Below, in pieces: positions 52,255 through 60,157 of a DNA stretch of 64,000 nt. Source of the stretch: a bacterium (GTDB lineage: Bacteria > Pseudomonadota > Alphaproteobacteria > Acetobacterales > Acetobacteraceae); assembly GCA_026224825.1 (NCBI GenBank), contig JAMFRO010000002.1, positions 1 to 64,000 of the forward strand, written 5' to 3'. The notes under the pieces were generated by a model that saw only the letters and a program-made list of their open reading frames with translations, made no database searches and had not been told where the DNA came from. Both the position numbers and the translations under genes were made by a program. How positions within the stretch are numbered: position 1 is the stretch's first letter; every line of letters begins with the position of its first letter.

Positions 52255-53408
52255 CCCGAAATTTCCCCCTCCCCCTGCTGGCCCTGGCGCTCAGCGCCTT
52301 TGCCATCGGCACCACTGAGTTCGTCATCATGGGGCTGCTGCCGCAGGTGGCTACCTCGCTTGCCGTCAGCATCCCCACCGCCGGCTGGCTGGTCAGCGGC
52401 TATGCGCTCGGCGTGTTCATCGGCGCGCCGATCATGGCCATAGCCACGCAGAACCTGCCGCATCGCAGCGCGCTGATGGTGCTGATGGGCATTTTCATCC
52501 TCGGCAACATCCTCTGCGCCGTGGCGCCTGGTTATGAATTCCTCATGGTGGCGCGCATCGTCACCGCCCTGTGCCATGGCGCCTTCTTCGGCATAGGCGC
52601 AGTGGAAGCATCCTCCCTCGTCGCCCCCAACAAACGTGCCCAGGCCGTGGCGCTGATGTTCACCGGCCTCACTTTGGCCAATGTGCTGGGCGTGCCGCTC
52701 GGCACCGCCCTTGGCCAGGCAATGGGCTGGCGCACCACCTTCTGGGCCGTAACCGTGCTGGGCGTCATCGCTCTGGCCGGGCTCTACGCGTTGCTGCCGC
52801 GCCACGAGCCCGATGCTGAAAAACCCAATATGCTGGGCGAGTTCAAAAAACTGACCCTGCCGGTCTGGGTCGCCCTCAGCGTCACCGTGGTTTCCTCCGC
52901 CTCGGTCTTCGCCATGTTCACCTATATCGCCCCGCTGCTGGGCGATGTGACGCATATTTCCCCGCGCGGCGTCAGCTACACGCTGTTCGTCATCGGCACC
53001 GGCCTTACCATCGGCAATTACATCGGCGGCCGGCTGGCGGACTGGCGCGTCACCACCACACTCGTTCTGGTGTTCATCGGCAGCGCCATCATCCTGGCCG
53101 GGCTCACCTTCACCGCGCACTACCTCATCCCGGCGGAAATCACCCTCCTGCTCTGGGCCATCTGCGCCTTCTCAGCCATCCCGGCCCTGCAGATCAACCT
53201 GGTCAACCTCGGCCGCGACGCCCCCAACCTCATCTCCACCCTCAACGTCGCCGCCTTCAACGCCGGCAATGCGCTCGGCGCCTGGATCGGCGGGCTGGTC
53301 ATAGCCCACGACCTCGGCTTCATCGCCATCCCCCCCACCGCTGCCGTGCTCGCCCTTGCAGCCCTGCCGCTCTGCCTGCTAGCCCAACCCCTGGCCAAAA
53401 GGATCTAA
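52251..53408 (+). CDS. MFS transporter, AraJ-like efflux protein
   Basis: A 385-residue major-facilitator protein with 12 predicted helices. The start FAIGTTEFVIMGLLPQVATSLAVSIPTAGWLVSGYALGVFIGAP is the DHA1/AraJ drug-efflux signature. It overlaps the ArsR gene and is followed after 6 nt by the alkene reductase, pointing to export and detoxification of one type of compound. Confidence 0.88.
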   Translation: MTRNFPLPLLALALSAFAIGTTEFVIMGLLPQVATSLAVSIPTAGWLVSGYALGVFIGAPIMAIATQNLPHRSALMVLMGIFILGNILCAVAPGYEFLMVARIVTALCHGAFFGIGAVEASSLVAPNKRAQAVALMFTGLTLANVLGVPLGTALGQAMGWRTTFWAVTVLGVIALAGLYALLPRHEPDAEKPNMLGEFKKLTLPVWVALSVTVVSSASVFAMFTYIAPLLGDVTHISPRGVSYTLFVIGTGLTIGNYIGGRLADWRVTTTLVLVFIGSAIILAGLTFTAHYLIPAEITLLLWAICAFSAIPALQINLVNLGRDAPNLISTLNVAAFNAGNALGAWIGGLVIAHDLGFIAIPPTAAVLALAALPLCLLAQPLAKRI

Positions 53409-53414
53409 CCACCC

Positions 53415-54464
53415 ATGCCCAGCCTGTTCGACCCCATCACCATCGGCGAAATCGACCTGCCGAACCGCATCATCATGGCCCCGCTCACCCGCGCACGCGC
53501 AGGGGGGGAGCGCGTTCCCAACGCGCTGATGGCCGAATATTACGTGCAGCGCGCGTCCGCAGGACTTATCCTGTCCGAAGCCATCTCCATTGCCCCGCAA
53601 GGTGTCGGCTATGCCGATACCCCCGGCCTGTGGTCCACCGAGCAGGTGGAAGGCTGGAAGCTCGTCACCTCCGCCGTGCGCAAAGCCGGCGGCCGCATCT
53701 TCGCCCAGCTCTGGCATGTCGGGCGCATATCACACCCGATGTTTCTGAACGGCGAACAGCCCGTTGCACCTTCCGCCATTAAGGCCGCCGGCCACCTCAG
53801 CATCGTGCGCCCGCTTACCGAATATCCCACCCCGCGCGCGCTGGAAACCGCCGAGCTCGCCGGCATCGTGGAATACTACCGCAAGGCCGCGATGAACGCG
53901 CAAATGGCCGGGTTCGACGGCGTCGAAATCCACGGCGCCAACGGTTATCTGCTGGACCAGTTCCTGCAGGACAGCACCAACCAGCGCGATGATGAATACG
54001 GCGGCAGCATCGAAAACCGCGCCCGCCTGCTGCTGGAAGCCACCGACGCCGCCGCCTCCGTCTGGGGCCCGGAACTCGTCGGCGTGCACCTCGCCCCGCG
54101 CGGCGACAGCCACGACATCGGCGACTCCAACAAACTCGCCACCTTCTCCTACGCCGTGCGCGAGCTGGACGACCGCGGCATCGCCTTCCTCTGCATCCGC
54201 GAACGCGAAGGCGAAGACGCCATAGGCCCCAAACTGCGCGGCCTGTTCAGCGGCACTTACATCACCAACGAAGCCTATACCGCCGCCTCCGCCCAGGCAG
54301 CCCTGGACGCCGGCACAGCCGACGCCGTCGCCTTCGGCAAAGACTTCATCTCCAACCCCGACCTCGTCCAGCGCCTGCGCACCAACGCACCCCTGAACAA
54401 ATTCGACCCCTCCACCTTCTACATCCCCGGCCCCCAAGGCTACACCGACTACCCCACCCTCTAA
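53415..54464 (+). CDS. Alkene reductase (old yellow enzyme family)
   Basis: A 349-residue FMN enzyme. Markers: MAPLTRARA, GHLSIVRPLTEYPTPRALE, IHGANGYLLDQFLQDSTNQRDDEYGGSIENRARLLLE, FGKDFISNPDLVQRL. Reduces activated C=C bonds, nitro-esters or nitroaromatics with NAD(P)H. It is last in the ArsR-MFS-reductase operon. Similar to NemA, but the exact group is not assigned. Confidence 0.93.
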   Translation: MPSLFDPITIGEIDLPNRIIMAPLTRARAGGERVPNALMAEYYVQRASAGLILSEAISIAPQGVGYADTPGLWSTEQVEGWKLVTSAVRKAGGRIFAQLWHVGRISHPMFLNGEQPVAPSAIKAAGHLSIVRPLTEYPTPRALETAELAGIVEYYRKAAMNAQMAGFDGVEIHGANGYLLDQFLQDSTNQRDDEYGGSIENRARLLLEATDAAASVWGPELVGVHLAPRGDSHDIGDSNKLATFSYAVRELDDRGIAFLCIREREGEDAIGPKLRGLFSGTYITNEAYTAASAQAALDAGTADAVAFGKDFISNPDLVQRLRTNAPLNKFDPSTFYIPGPQGYTDYPTL

Positions 54465-54673
54465 CCGGTCTGAGGCCGGGACTGGGAATAAGGAAAAAGG
54501 CCAGGGGCTCCGCCCCTGGACCCCGCTGGGGCCGTCGTGCGAAGCACGCCTTCGGCGTGACGGCCCCAGACCCCCTAGACTTTAAGGATATGAAAGACGG
54601 GCTATGCGCCCCCACGGACCGTGAACATTGTTCAAGGTCCGTGGGGGCGCATAGCCCGTCTTTCATATCCTTT
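54465..54673. repeat. REPIN-like element, copy 4 (left part, before insertion)
   Basis: From 54492: AAAAAGGCCAGGGGCTCCG, then a longer small hairpin (GGGGCCGTCGTGC...GACGGCCCC). The core hairpin pairs GGATATGAAAGACGGGCTAT with ATAGCCCGTCTTTCATATCC around a second stem CGGACC/GGTCCG. The mirrored outer half is not here but at 55231-55290, on the other side of the inserted element. Confidence 0.8.
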
Positions 54674-55230
54674 TAAACTAAGGCACCTATATACTTGACT
54701 AAGCAAAGTGCCTTTTGTCTGTGCCAAGCCAACTTACTGCTTTGTTGGCGTTGCGTTGACGGCATTGAATCATTCACCATAGAGTTTGGTCGTGCCAATA
54801 TATCAACCCCTCGACATAGGTGTGCCGCTCAAAGCGAGCTTGAGTGATCTGGTCAATTTTCAGTGGACCATTAACGGGGTGAGCGCGGATTTCATTCTCC
54901 CAGATGATGATGCACATCTATTACGGGTAGCGTTTGACCGGCAATGCATCGTGCGTCTTTTGGACGAAATGCCGCTCAGCACGGAGAATGATACTGGACC
55001 GAATGAAGGACTGATCTCAGAGAATTTTGCCTACAGCGTTGAAGGTGCCGCATTTTCGCAAGCGCAATCTGAGGCATGGAAATTGACCGTCAAACCTGCA
55101 ACTCATTATCGCTTCATAACCGGGTGGACCTGTTTGGACATATTATCGCAGGCTGCCCCGTCTTTTACGATAATTGCTCGTCCCCCTTAAAATTCAACCA
55201 CTTAGTTAAGTATATAGTTGCCTAAACTAA
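54674..55230. mobile_element. 541-bp non-autonomous element with 23-bp TIRs and 8-bp target duplication
   Basis: The element is 54682-55222. Left TIR (54682-54704, starts GGCACCTATATACTTG) and right TIR (55200-55222, reverse complement starts GGCAACTATATACTTA) match at 20 of 23 positions. TAAACTAA flanks it at 54674-54681 and 55223-55230. TIRs starting GGC with an 8-bp AT-rich duplication fit the IS1595 family, in which passenger genes are known. No transposase is present; the only gene is a 134-aa unknown. Removing element plus one TAAACTAA restores an intact REPIN. Confidence 0.8.
54786..55190 (+). CDS. Unknown passenger protein (134 aa) of the inserted element
   Basis: A 134-residue frame whose start is TTG 54786 or GTG 54792; there is no ATG in the first part and the ribosome site is weak. 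The protein is mixed alpha/beta without membrane segments (VNFQWTINGVSADFILPDDD, LRVAFDRQCIVRLLDEMPL, HYRFITGWTCLDILSQ). Hydrophobic positions alternate as in a folded protein. No family recognised. It is the only sizeable frame between the TIRs; base composition is less GC-rich than that of neighbouring genes, as expected for transferred DNA. Confidence 0.55.
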   Translation: MVVPIYQPLDIGVPLKASLSDLVNFQWTINGVSADFILPDDDAHLLRVAFDRQCIVRLLDEMPLSTENDTGPNEGLISENFAYSVEGAAFSQAQSEAWKLTVKPATHYRFITGWTCLDILSQAAPSFTIIARPP

Positions 55231-55290
55231 TGGGGTCTGGGCCTCAGGCCCAGTGGGGGTCGAGGGGGCGAAGCCCCTCGCCTTTTCCTT
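55231..55290. repeat. REPIN-like element, copy 4 (right part, after insertion)
   Basis: TGGGGTCTGGGCCTCAGGCC...CCTCGCCTTTTCC, the mirrored outer half belonging to 54492-54673. It is almost identical to the right half of copy 3 (near 50806-50865). Confidence 0.8.
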
Positions 55291-55306
55291 ATTCCCAGTC
55301 CCAGCC

Positions 55307-56254
55307 TCAGAACAGTTCGACGACGGAGTTGGCCTTCTTGGCGTCGGCGAGGCTGCCATCTTTTACGAGCCATTCGTGGCATTGTACCTGGTTGCGGCCG
55401 CGTTGTTTGGCCACGTACAAGGCTTCATCGGCGCGGCCGAAGGCGGAGGCCCCGGTGTCGTTAGGGCTGAAGCTGGACAGGCCGATGCTGATGGTGACGC
55501 GCCCGACCTGCGGGAAGGTGGTGGCATGCACGATGGCGCGGAAATCATTCAGCATTCGCCACGCATCGTCGGGATTGGCGCCGCCGAGCAGCACCACGAA
55601 TTCCTCGCCGCCGAAGCGGAACACGCCATCGCTGTCTTCCAGCGTCTGCTCCATCAGCCGCGCCATCAGGATGAGCACTTCATCGCCGTAGGGGTGGCCG
55701 AATTCATCGTTGATGCGTTTGAAGAAATCGATATCGGCGACGCCGATGACGCCGCAGCGGCGGATCGAGGCCTGGTGGAAGAGGGTGGAGAAGCTGCGGC
55801 GGTTGAGCAGCCCGGTCAGCTCGTCGCGCTCGCCGTAATCGAGCAGCCCGGCGTGGTTGCCGTATACTTTGATCAGACTGGCGATCATATGTTCTTCCAG
55901 CCTGGTGAAGGGCTCGGGCCGGACCAGCTCCAGCAGCCCGGCCACGCGGCTGCCGTCGTGGATGGGATAGACATGGCGCGCCGCCAGGCTGCCGATACGG
56001 CTGCGCACCGGGGTGGCCGACTCCAGGCAGCTCCGGCATTCCGCCACCGGTTGCAGCAGGAGTACCTCTGCCCCCAGCGGCGGCAGGCTCACCTGCGCGC
56101 GCAATTTCGCCTCGCCACTCCGCCGCCCCACCCGCCATAGTATCAGCTCGGACGCCTCGGCGAGCCTGAACACAACCGCTGCAAAGGCCCGCTCCAGCTC
56201 GTGCCGGTTGCGCAGATGCGTAAGCTCGGCAATGGTTTCAAGAAGATCTGTCAT
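55307..56254 (-). CDS. Diguanylate cyclase (GGDEF) with N-terminal GAF-like domain
   Basis: A 315-residue protein. Residues 1-135 look like a GAF-type sensor (with CRSC, Cys73 and Cys76). The GGDEF domain follows: RDELTGLLNRRSF, ADIDFFKRINDEFGHPYGDEVL, active site FRFGGEEF (GGEEF at 215-219). It makes c-di-GMP from GTP. The inhibitory I-site RxxD, expected at 206-209, reads EDSD, so feedback inhibition is probably lost. The ATG at 56254 was chosen as the start before the GAF-like part. Confidence 0.9.
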   Translation of the reverse strand: MTDLLETIAELTHLRNRHELERAFAAVVFRLAEASELILWRVGRRSGEAKLRAQVSLPPLGAEVLLLQPVAECRSCLESATPVRSRIGSLAARHVYPIHDGSRVAGLLELVRPEPFTRLEEHMIASLIKVYGNHAGLLDYGERDELTGLLNRRSFSTLFHQASIRRCGVIGVADIDFFKRINDEFGHPYGDEVLILMARLMEQTLEDSDGVFRFGGEEFVVLLGGANPDDAWRMLNDFRAIVHATTFPQVGRVTISIGLSSFSPNDTGASAFGRADEALYVAKQRGRNQVQCHEWLVKDGSLADAKKANSVVELF

Positions 56255-56345
56255 GAGTGCTGCCCGGGACCATGCACCCCCAACCCTTAAAATCTTGCCA
56301 ACAAACCCGACCACGTTAAATTTCGTCCAGCTTTCGAGCGAAGCA

Positions 56346-56430
56346 GCCCTGAGCCCCGCTGAGCTCTGCTCTGCTCTGCCCTGCTGAGCCCCGCTGAGCT
56401 TTGCTCAGCCCTGCTGAGCCTGGGCTGCCC
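56346..56430. repeat. Degenerate tandem repeat of GCTGAGC/GCTCTGC units
   Basis: About 85 bp of CCCTGAGCCCCGCTGAGCTC-like units, imperfect, repeated roughly every 10-18 nt. Located between the diguanylate cyclase and purC starts. No coding frame. Probably a slippage product. Confidence 0.7.
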
Positions 56431-56510
56431 ATTTCATTATACGCGCTTGGTTGGTATAGACCGGCTCCACCGAACTTCCGCCCAACTGAACTTTCCGAAA
56501 GTACAAGACC

Positions 56511-57275
56511 ATGGCCCGGCGCCGCCAGTTATACGAAGGCAAAGCGAAAATCCTGTTCGAGGGCCCCGAGCCCGGCACGCTCGTGCAGTATTTCAAGGAT
56601 GACGCCACCGCGTTCAACGCCCAGAAAAAGGGCACGATCACCGGCAAGGGCGTGCTGAACAACCGCATCAGTGAATTCCTGATGATGAAATTGGCCGAGA
56701 TCAACATCCCCACGCATTTCATCCGCCGCCTCAACATGCGTGAGCAGTTGATCAAGGAGGTCGAGATCATCCCCGTCGAGGTGGTGGTCCGCAACATCGC
56801 CGCCGGCTCCATCAGCCAGCGCCTCGGCATACCCGAGGGCACGCGCCTGCCGCGCTCGATCATCGAGTTCTATTACAAGAACGACGCGCTGAACGACCCG
56901 ATCGTGGCCGAAGAGCACATCACCGCCTTCGGCTGGGCCACGCCGCCGGACATGGACGACATCGTTCACCTGACCCTGCGCATCAATGATTTCCTCTCCG
57001 GCCTGTTCCTCGGCGTCGGCATCACTTTGGTGGACTTCAAAGTCGAGTTCGGCCGGCTGTATGAGAATGAGGACATGCGCATCGTGCTCGCCGATGAGAT
57101 CAGCCCGGATAATTGCCGGCTGTGGGATACCAAGACCAACGAGAAGATGGACAAGGACCGTTTCCGCCGCGACCTCGGCAAGATCGAAGAAGCCTATCAG
57201 GAAGTGGCACGGCGTCTGGGCATTCTGCCCGAAGCCGGCGCGCGCGACCTGAAGGGCCCGGACACGATGCAGTAA
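56511..57275 (+). CDS. purC: SAICAR synthetase
   Basis: A 254-residue protein: [29 protein letters not shown] (ATP site), [30 protein letters not shown], and [14 protein letters not shown] near residue 190. Joins CAIR and aspartate in purine synthesis. First gene of the plus-strand run purC-purS-(lipoprotein on minus)-purQ-purL. Confidence 0.95.
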   Translation: MARRRQLYEGKAKILFEGPEPGTLVQYFKDDATAFNAQKKGTITGKGVLNNRISEFLMMKLAEINIPTHFIRRLNMREQLIKEVEIIPVEVVVRNIAAGSISQRLGIPEGTRLPRSIIEFYYKNDALNDPIVAEEHITAFGWATPPDMDDIVHLTLRINDFLSGLFLGVGITLVDFKVEFGRLYENEDMRIVLADEISPDNCRLWDTKTNEKMDKDRFRRDLGKIEEAYQEVARRLGILPEAGARDLKGPDTMQ

Positions 57276-57276
57276 G

Positions 57277-57390
57277 AAGCAGCTTTTTGAAAAAAGCTAC
57301 ACCAAAAACTTTTGCTCCCGGGCCATCGGCGCCGGCCCATTCCCGCCTACCACCGTCATGCCGGCGCAGGCCGGCATCCACGACTTGACC
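57277..57390. repeat. Palindromes between purC and purS
   Basis: Two structures. AGCAGCTTTTTGAAAAAAGCT (near 57279-57299) is a terminator-like fold without a long U-tract. ATGCCGGCGCAGGCCGGCAT (near 57358-57377) is a REP-type palindrome, followed closely by the purS ribosome site. Confidence 0.55.
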
Positions 57391-57403
57391 AAAGCGAGAC
57401 ACC

Positions 57404-57646
57404 ATGAAAGCCATCGTCACAATCATGCTCAAAAACGGCGTGCTCGACCCGCAAGGCAAAGCCATCGGCCAGGCCCTGAACAACCTCGGCTACGCCCAGG
57501 TCGGCGAAGTCCGCGCCGGCAAGATCATCGAACTGGAACTGACGGAAACCGACCCCGCCGCCGCCAAAACAGCCGCCGAGGACATGGCGAAGAAGCTGCT
57601 CGCCAATACGGTGATCGAGAGTTTTAGGGTGGAGGTTACGGCGTAG
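57404..57646 (+). CDS. purS: Phosphoribosylformylglycinamidine synthase subunit PurS
   Basis: An 80-residue small protein: KAIVTIMLKNGVLDPQGKAIGQALNNLGY, VGEVRAGKIIELEL, MAKKLLANTVIESFRVEV. Bridges PurQ and PurL in the FGAM synthase complex. Its last 11 nt overlap the end of a convergent lipoprotein gene on the minus strand. Confidence 0.95.
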   Translation: MKAIVTIMLKNGVLDPQGKAIGQALNNLGYAQVGEVRAGKIIELELTETDPAAAKTAAEDMAKKLLANTVIESFRVEVTA

Positions 57647-59297
57647 GCGCAGGTCCCGAAATGGGGGGCGGATAGTTTCCCGCATTCTGGGGATCGCTTA
57701 TACGCATTTTCGCCAGATATTGCGTGCAATCCGAGAATTCCTGGGCGGTGGGCGCGTGCACGGTTATTGTCTTTACCGGCAACTCCTCACCGGGCGAGGT
57801 CAAGTCGAGCACTTGATCAGGCTGCGGATCGTAGCGCAGGAACATCGTTATTTCCTGAGCCGGTGACAGTAGCGAACTCGATTTTGCCGTGTCGTTGCAG
57901 TAAAAGAGTTTTGGCGCCAATGCGAGAAGATGCGCCATGGTATCGTCCCTGTCGTAGGAGGTTGGATCACCGTCCGGATTACCAGCTTGTATCCAGGTAA
58001 CACTTTTGGCAAGCATGCCTGCGACATCGCCGTCAGCCCCCTCCCCTTGACTTTTCATCATATAATAACCGATCTCCTCTGAATTCTTTGCGTTCAGCGG
58101 GTAAGTCGTCAGAATCTTATCATACAGTCCCACATTCCGCGCCAAACCTGGATTCACACCACAACTTGTCCAGAAGGCCTCCCCCAGCCCTGACTTGTTG
58201 ATGTTCTCACCCATCGTATCGATCATATAAAAAGCGGTGTCGGTCGTGTTGAGTCCTTGGCCGGACAGGAAATCGCCAAATTCAGAGCATGTCGATGGGA
58301 GCGTGGCCTCGTCCAGTTTACCCAGCGCGTCGACCAATGATTTTTCATCCGTCGAATTCAGAGCCTCCGCCACAGTGCTGCTGGTGCCACCCTTGCCCGC
58401 TGTCGGAAATGACCCGTCATTCAATTCATCTTGGCTCAAATCGGGAAGTTTGGTATCATTTGCCAGTGGCGGATCACGCAGCAGGGTGCGCCTAAAGACG
58501 ATTTGAACTGTAATCTCCGCAACATGCTGCCCAGATTTCACATCGTTCAGGAAATACGTATATTTGTCCGGAACGGATGAATACGGGTAGATGCTGCCCA
58601 GCGACGAATGCGTGGTGTCATTTCTTCCCGCCGCCGTTTGGATAGCGTCCTGGATCGGGCCGGCGATTGCGCTCAGCACCGCAACCGGTGTGGCCATGGC
58701 CGCGCCGACCAAGGACGATGATAAAATCTTGCTCGCATCCGTGGCCGTGGTGATCGTCGAGTCGGTAGAACCGACGCCATCCACATCGATTTCTATCGCT
58801 TTCCCATCAGGAATAGGCACCCATGGCGATTCAAGACCTTTGCTTATGGATAGCGTTATACTCTGGCTGCCCGCGGTTTGCATTCCTCCTGTCGTATTAT
58901 TGTCGATTTCGAACGGCGACAGTGCCGGCAGTGTTTGCCCCGCAATGACCGGCGTGACGACAAAGGAGTATTTCTGATCGCCATCGTTGATCCCTAGCCC
59001 ATGCGCAATTTTGCTCCAGGTTCCGTTCAGGCTGGTCGACACGTCGCTGGCCCCGGCACCTGTATCCAAATTGGCGCTCACCTGAATGGCGGCATACCAA
59101 CTGGTCTGCTGGTCCGGCCCAGGCGCGTCAGGACCGGCGGGCATCGAAATCTCGGTCATAAGCGGGCCGAGTGATGTCTGTTGAGGCTGGGGCCCTGGCT
59201 GGGGAGAAGACGGGGGTGGAGGGGGAGGAGACGGGGTGCAGGAGAGCAATGCCAGGCAAACGGCCGCCGGTAACGAGAAAGCCATAACTCGCTTCAT
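57636..59297 (-). CDS. Large lipoprotein of unknown function between purS and purQ
   Basis: A 553-residue protein with a lipoprotein signal (MKRVMAFSLPAAVCLALLSC; lipobox LLSC with Cys20), then a proline-rich linker and a large mature part rich in Ser, Thr, Asp and Gly. Phrases such as VSANLDTGAGASDVSTSLNGTW and a C-terminal LRYDPQPDQVLDLTSPGEELP suggest beta-rich structure. I recognise no domain. It is on the strand opposite to the purine genes and splits purS from purQ, which are normally adjacent. This suggests insertion, and the protein is probably attached to the outer membrane. Confidence 0.75.
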   Translation of the reverse strand: MKRVMAFSLPAAVCLALLSCTPSPPPPPPSSPQPGPQPQQTSLGPLMTEISMPAGPDAPGPDQQTSWYAAIQVSANLDTGAGASDVSTSLNGTWSKIAHGLGINDGDQKYSFVVTPVIAGQTLPALSPFEIDNNTTGGMQTAGSQSITLSISKGLESPWVPIPDGKAIEIDVDGVGSTDSTITTATDASKILSSSLVGAAMATPVAVLSAIAGPIQDAIQTAAGRNDTTHSSLGSIYPYSSVPDKYTYFLNDVKSGQHVAEITVQIVFRRTLLRDPPLANDTKLPDLSQDELNDGSFPTAGKGGTSSTVAEALNSTDEKSLVDALGKLDEATLPSTCSEFGDFLSGQGLNTTDTAFYMIDTMGENINKSGLGEAFWTSCGVNPGLARNVGLYDKILTTYPLNAKNSEEIGYYMMKSQGEGADGDVAGMLAKSVTWIQAGNPDGDPTSYDRDDTMAHLLALAPKLFYCNDTAKSSSLLSPAQEITMFLRYDPQPDQVLDLTSPGEELPVKTITVHAPTAQEFSDCTQYLAKMRISDPQNAGNYPPPISGPAPTP

Positions 59298-59491
59298 TCT
59301 GCACCTACACCGCCAGGGTTTTATATCCAAAGTTGTATGAAACGCTCCGCGCGCCGTCAATATTATTCCAGCCTCGCTTCGAAAATCGATGGCGCCGGCA
59401 ATAGCATTCGGAACCAGCCCAGGCAGGCGTCATGAGCTGATCCCCGCAAACTCGTATTGCCTCCCCGCCCCAGTTCCGGCAGGAGGAGCAC

Positions 59492-60157
59492 ATGATGAAA
59501 GCCGCCATCCTGCTGTTCCCCGGCATCAATCGCGAACGCGACATGGTGCTCGCCGTGCGCCAGAGTTTTGGTCACGAACCCGCCATCGTCTGGCATAAGG
59601 AAACCGCGCTGCCTGCCGGCACGGATCTGGTCATTATCCCCGGCGGCTTCAGCTTCGGCGATTATCTGCGCTGTGGCGCGATGGCGGCGCAAAGCCCGAT
59701 CATGCAGGCGGTAAAAGCCCATGCCGCGCGCGGTGGCTATGTGCTGGGCGTGTGCAATGGTTTTCAAATCCTCACCGAGGCCGGGCTGCTGCCGGGCGCG
59801 CTGCTGCGCAATGCCGGTTTGCGCTTCCTCTCCATGGACACGATGTTGCGCGTCGAGCGCGCCGACACCGTGTTCACCAACCATTGGCAGAAGGGCGCGC
59901 AATTCCGCGCCCCGATGGCGCATGGCGACGGTAATTATACCGCTGACACCGCGACTCTGGACCGGCTGGAGGGCGAAAACCTGGTCGCCTTCCGCTATGC
60001 CGATGGCAACCGCAACGGCTCGGCCCGCGACATCGCCGGGATTTTTGCTCCCAACCTGCGCGTGCTGGGGCTGATGCCGCACCCAGAAAACCTCGTCGAC
60101 CCGCTGATGGGCGGCACTGACGGCAAACCCCTTTTTGATGCATTGGCTAGCGTATGA
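59492..60157 (+). CDS. purQ: Phosphoribosylformylglycinamidine synthase subunit PurQ
   Basis: A 221-residue class I glutamine amidotransferase. [30 protein letters not shown] and the nucleophile GVCNGFQIL (Cys near 89), with the late His/Glu in MPHPENL. Gives ammonia to PurL. AGGAGG precedes the ATG; ATG 59495 is equally usable. Stop overlaps the purL start. Confidence 0.95.
   Translation: MMKAAILLFPGINRERDMVLAVRQSFGHEPAIVWHKETALPAGTDLVIIPGGFSFGDYLRCGAMAAQSPIMQAVKAHAARGGYVLGVCNGFQILTEAGLLPGALLRNAGLRFLSMDTMLRVERADTVFTNHWQKGAQFRAPMAHGDGNYTADTATLDRLEGENLVAFRYADGNRNGSARDIAGIFAPNLRVLGLMPHPENLVDPLMGGTDGKPLFDALASV

Noticed and set aside
54786-55190. Passenger gene as a transposase remnant
   Set aside because: No DDE/DED pattern, zinc ribbon or helix-turn-helix is seen in the 134 residues.
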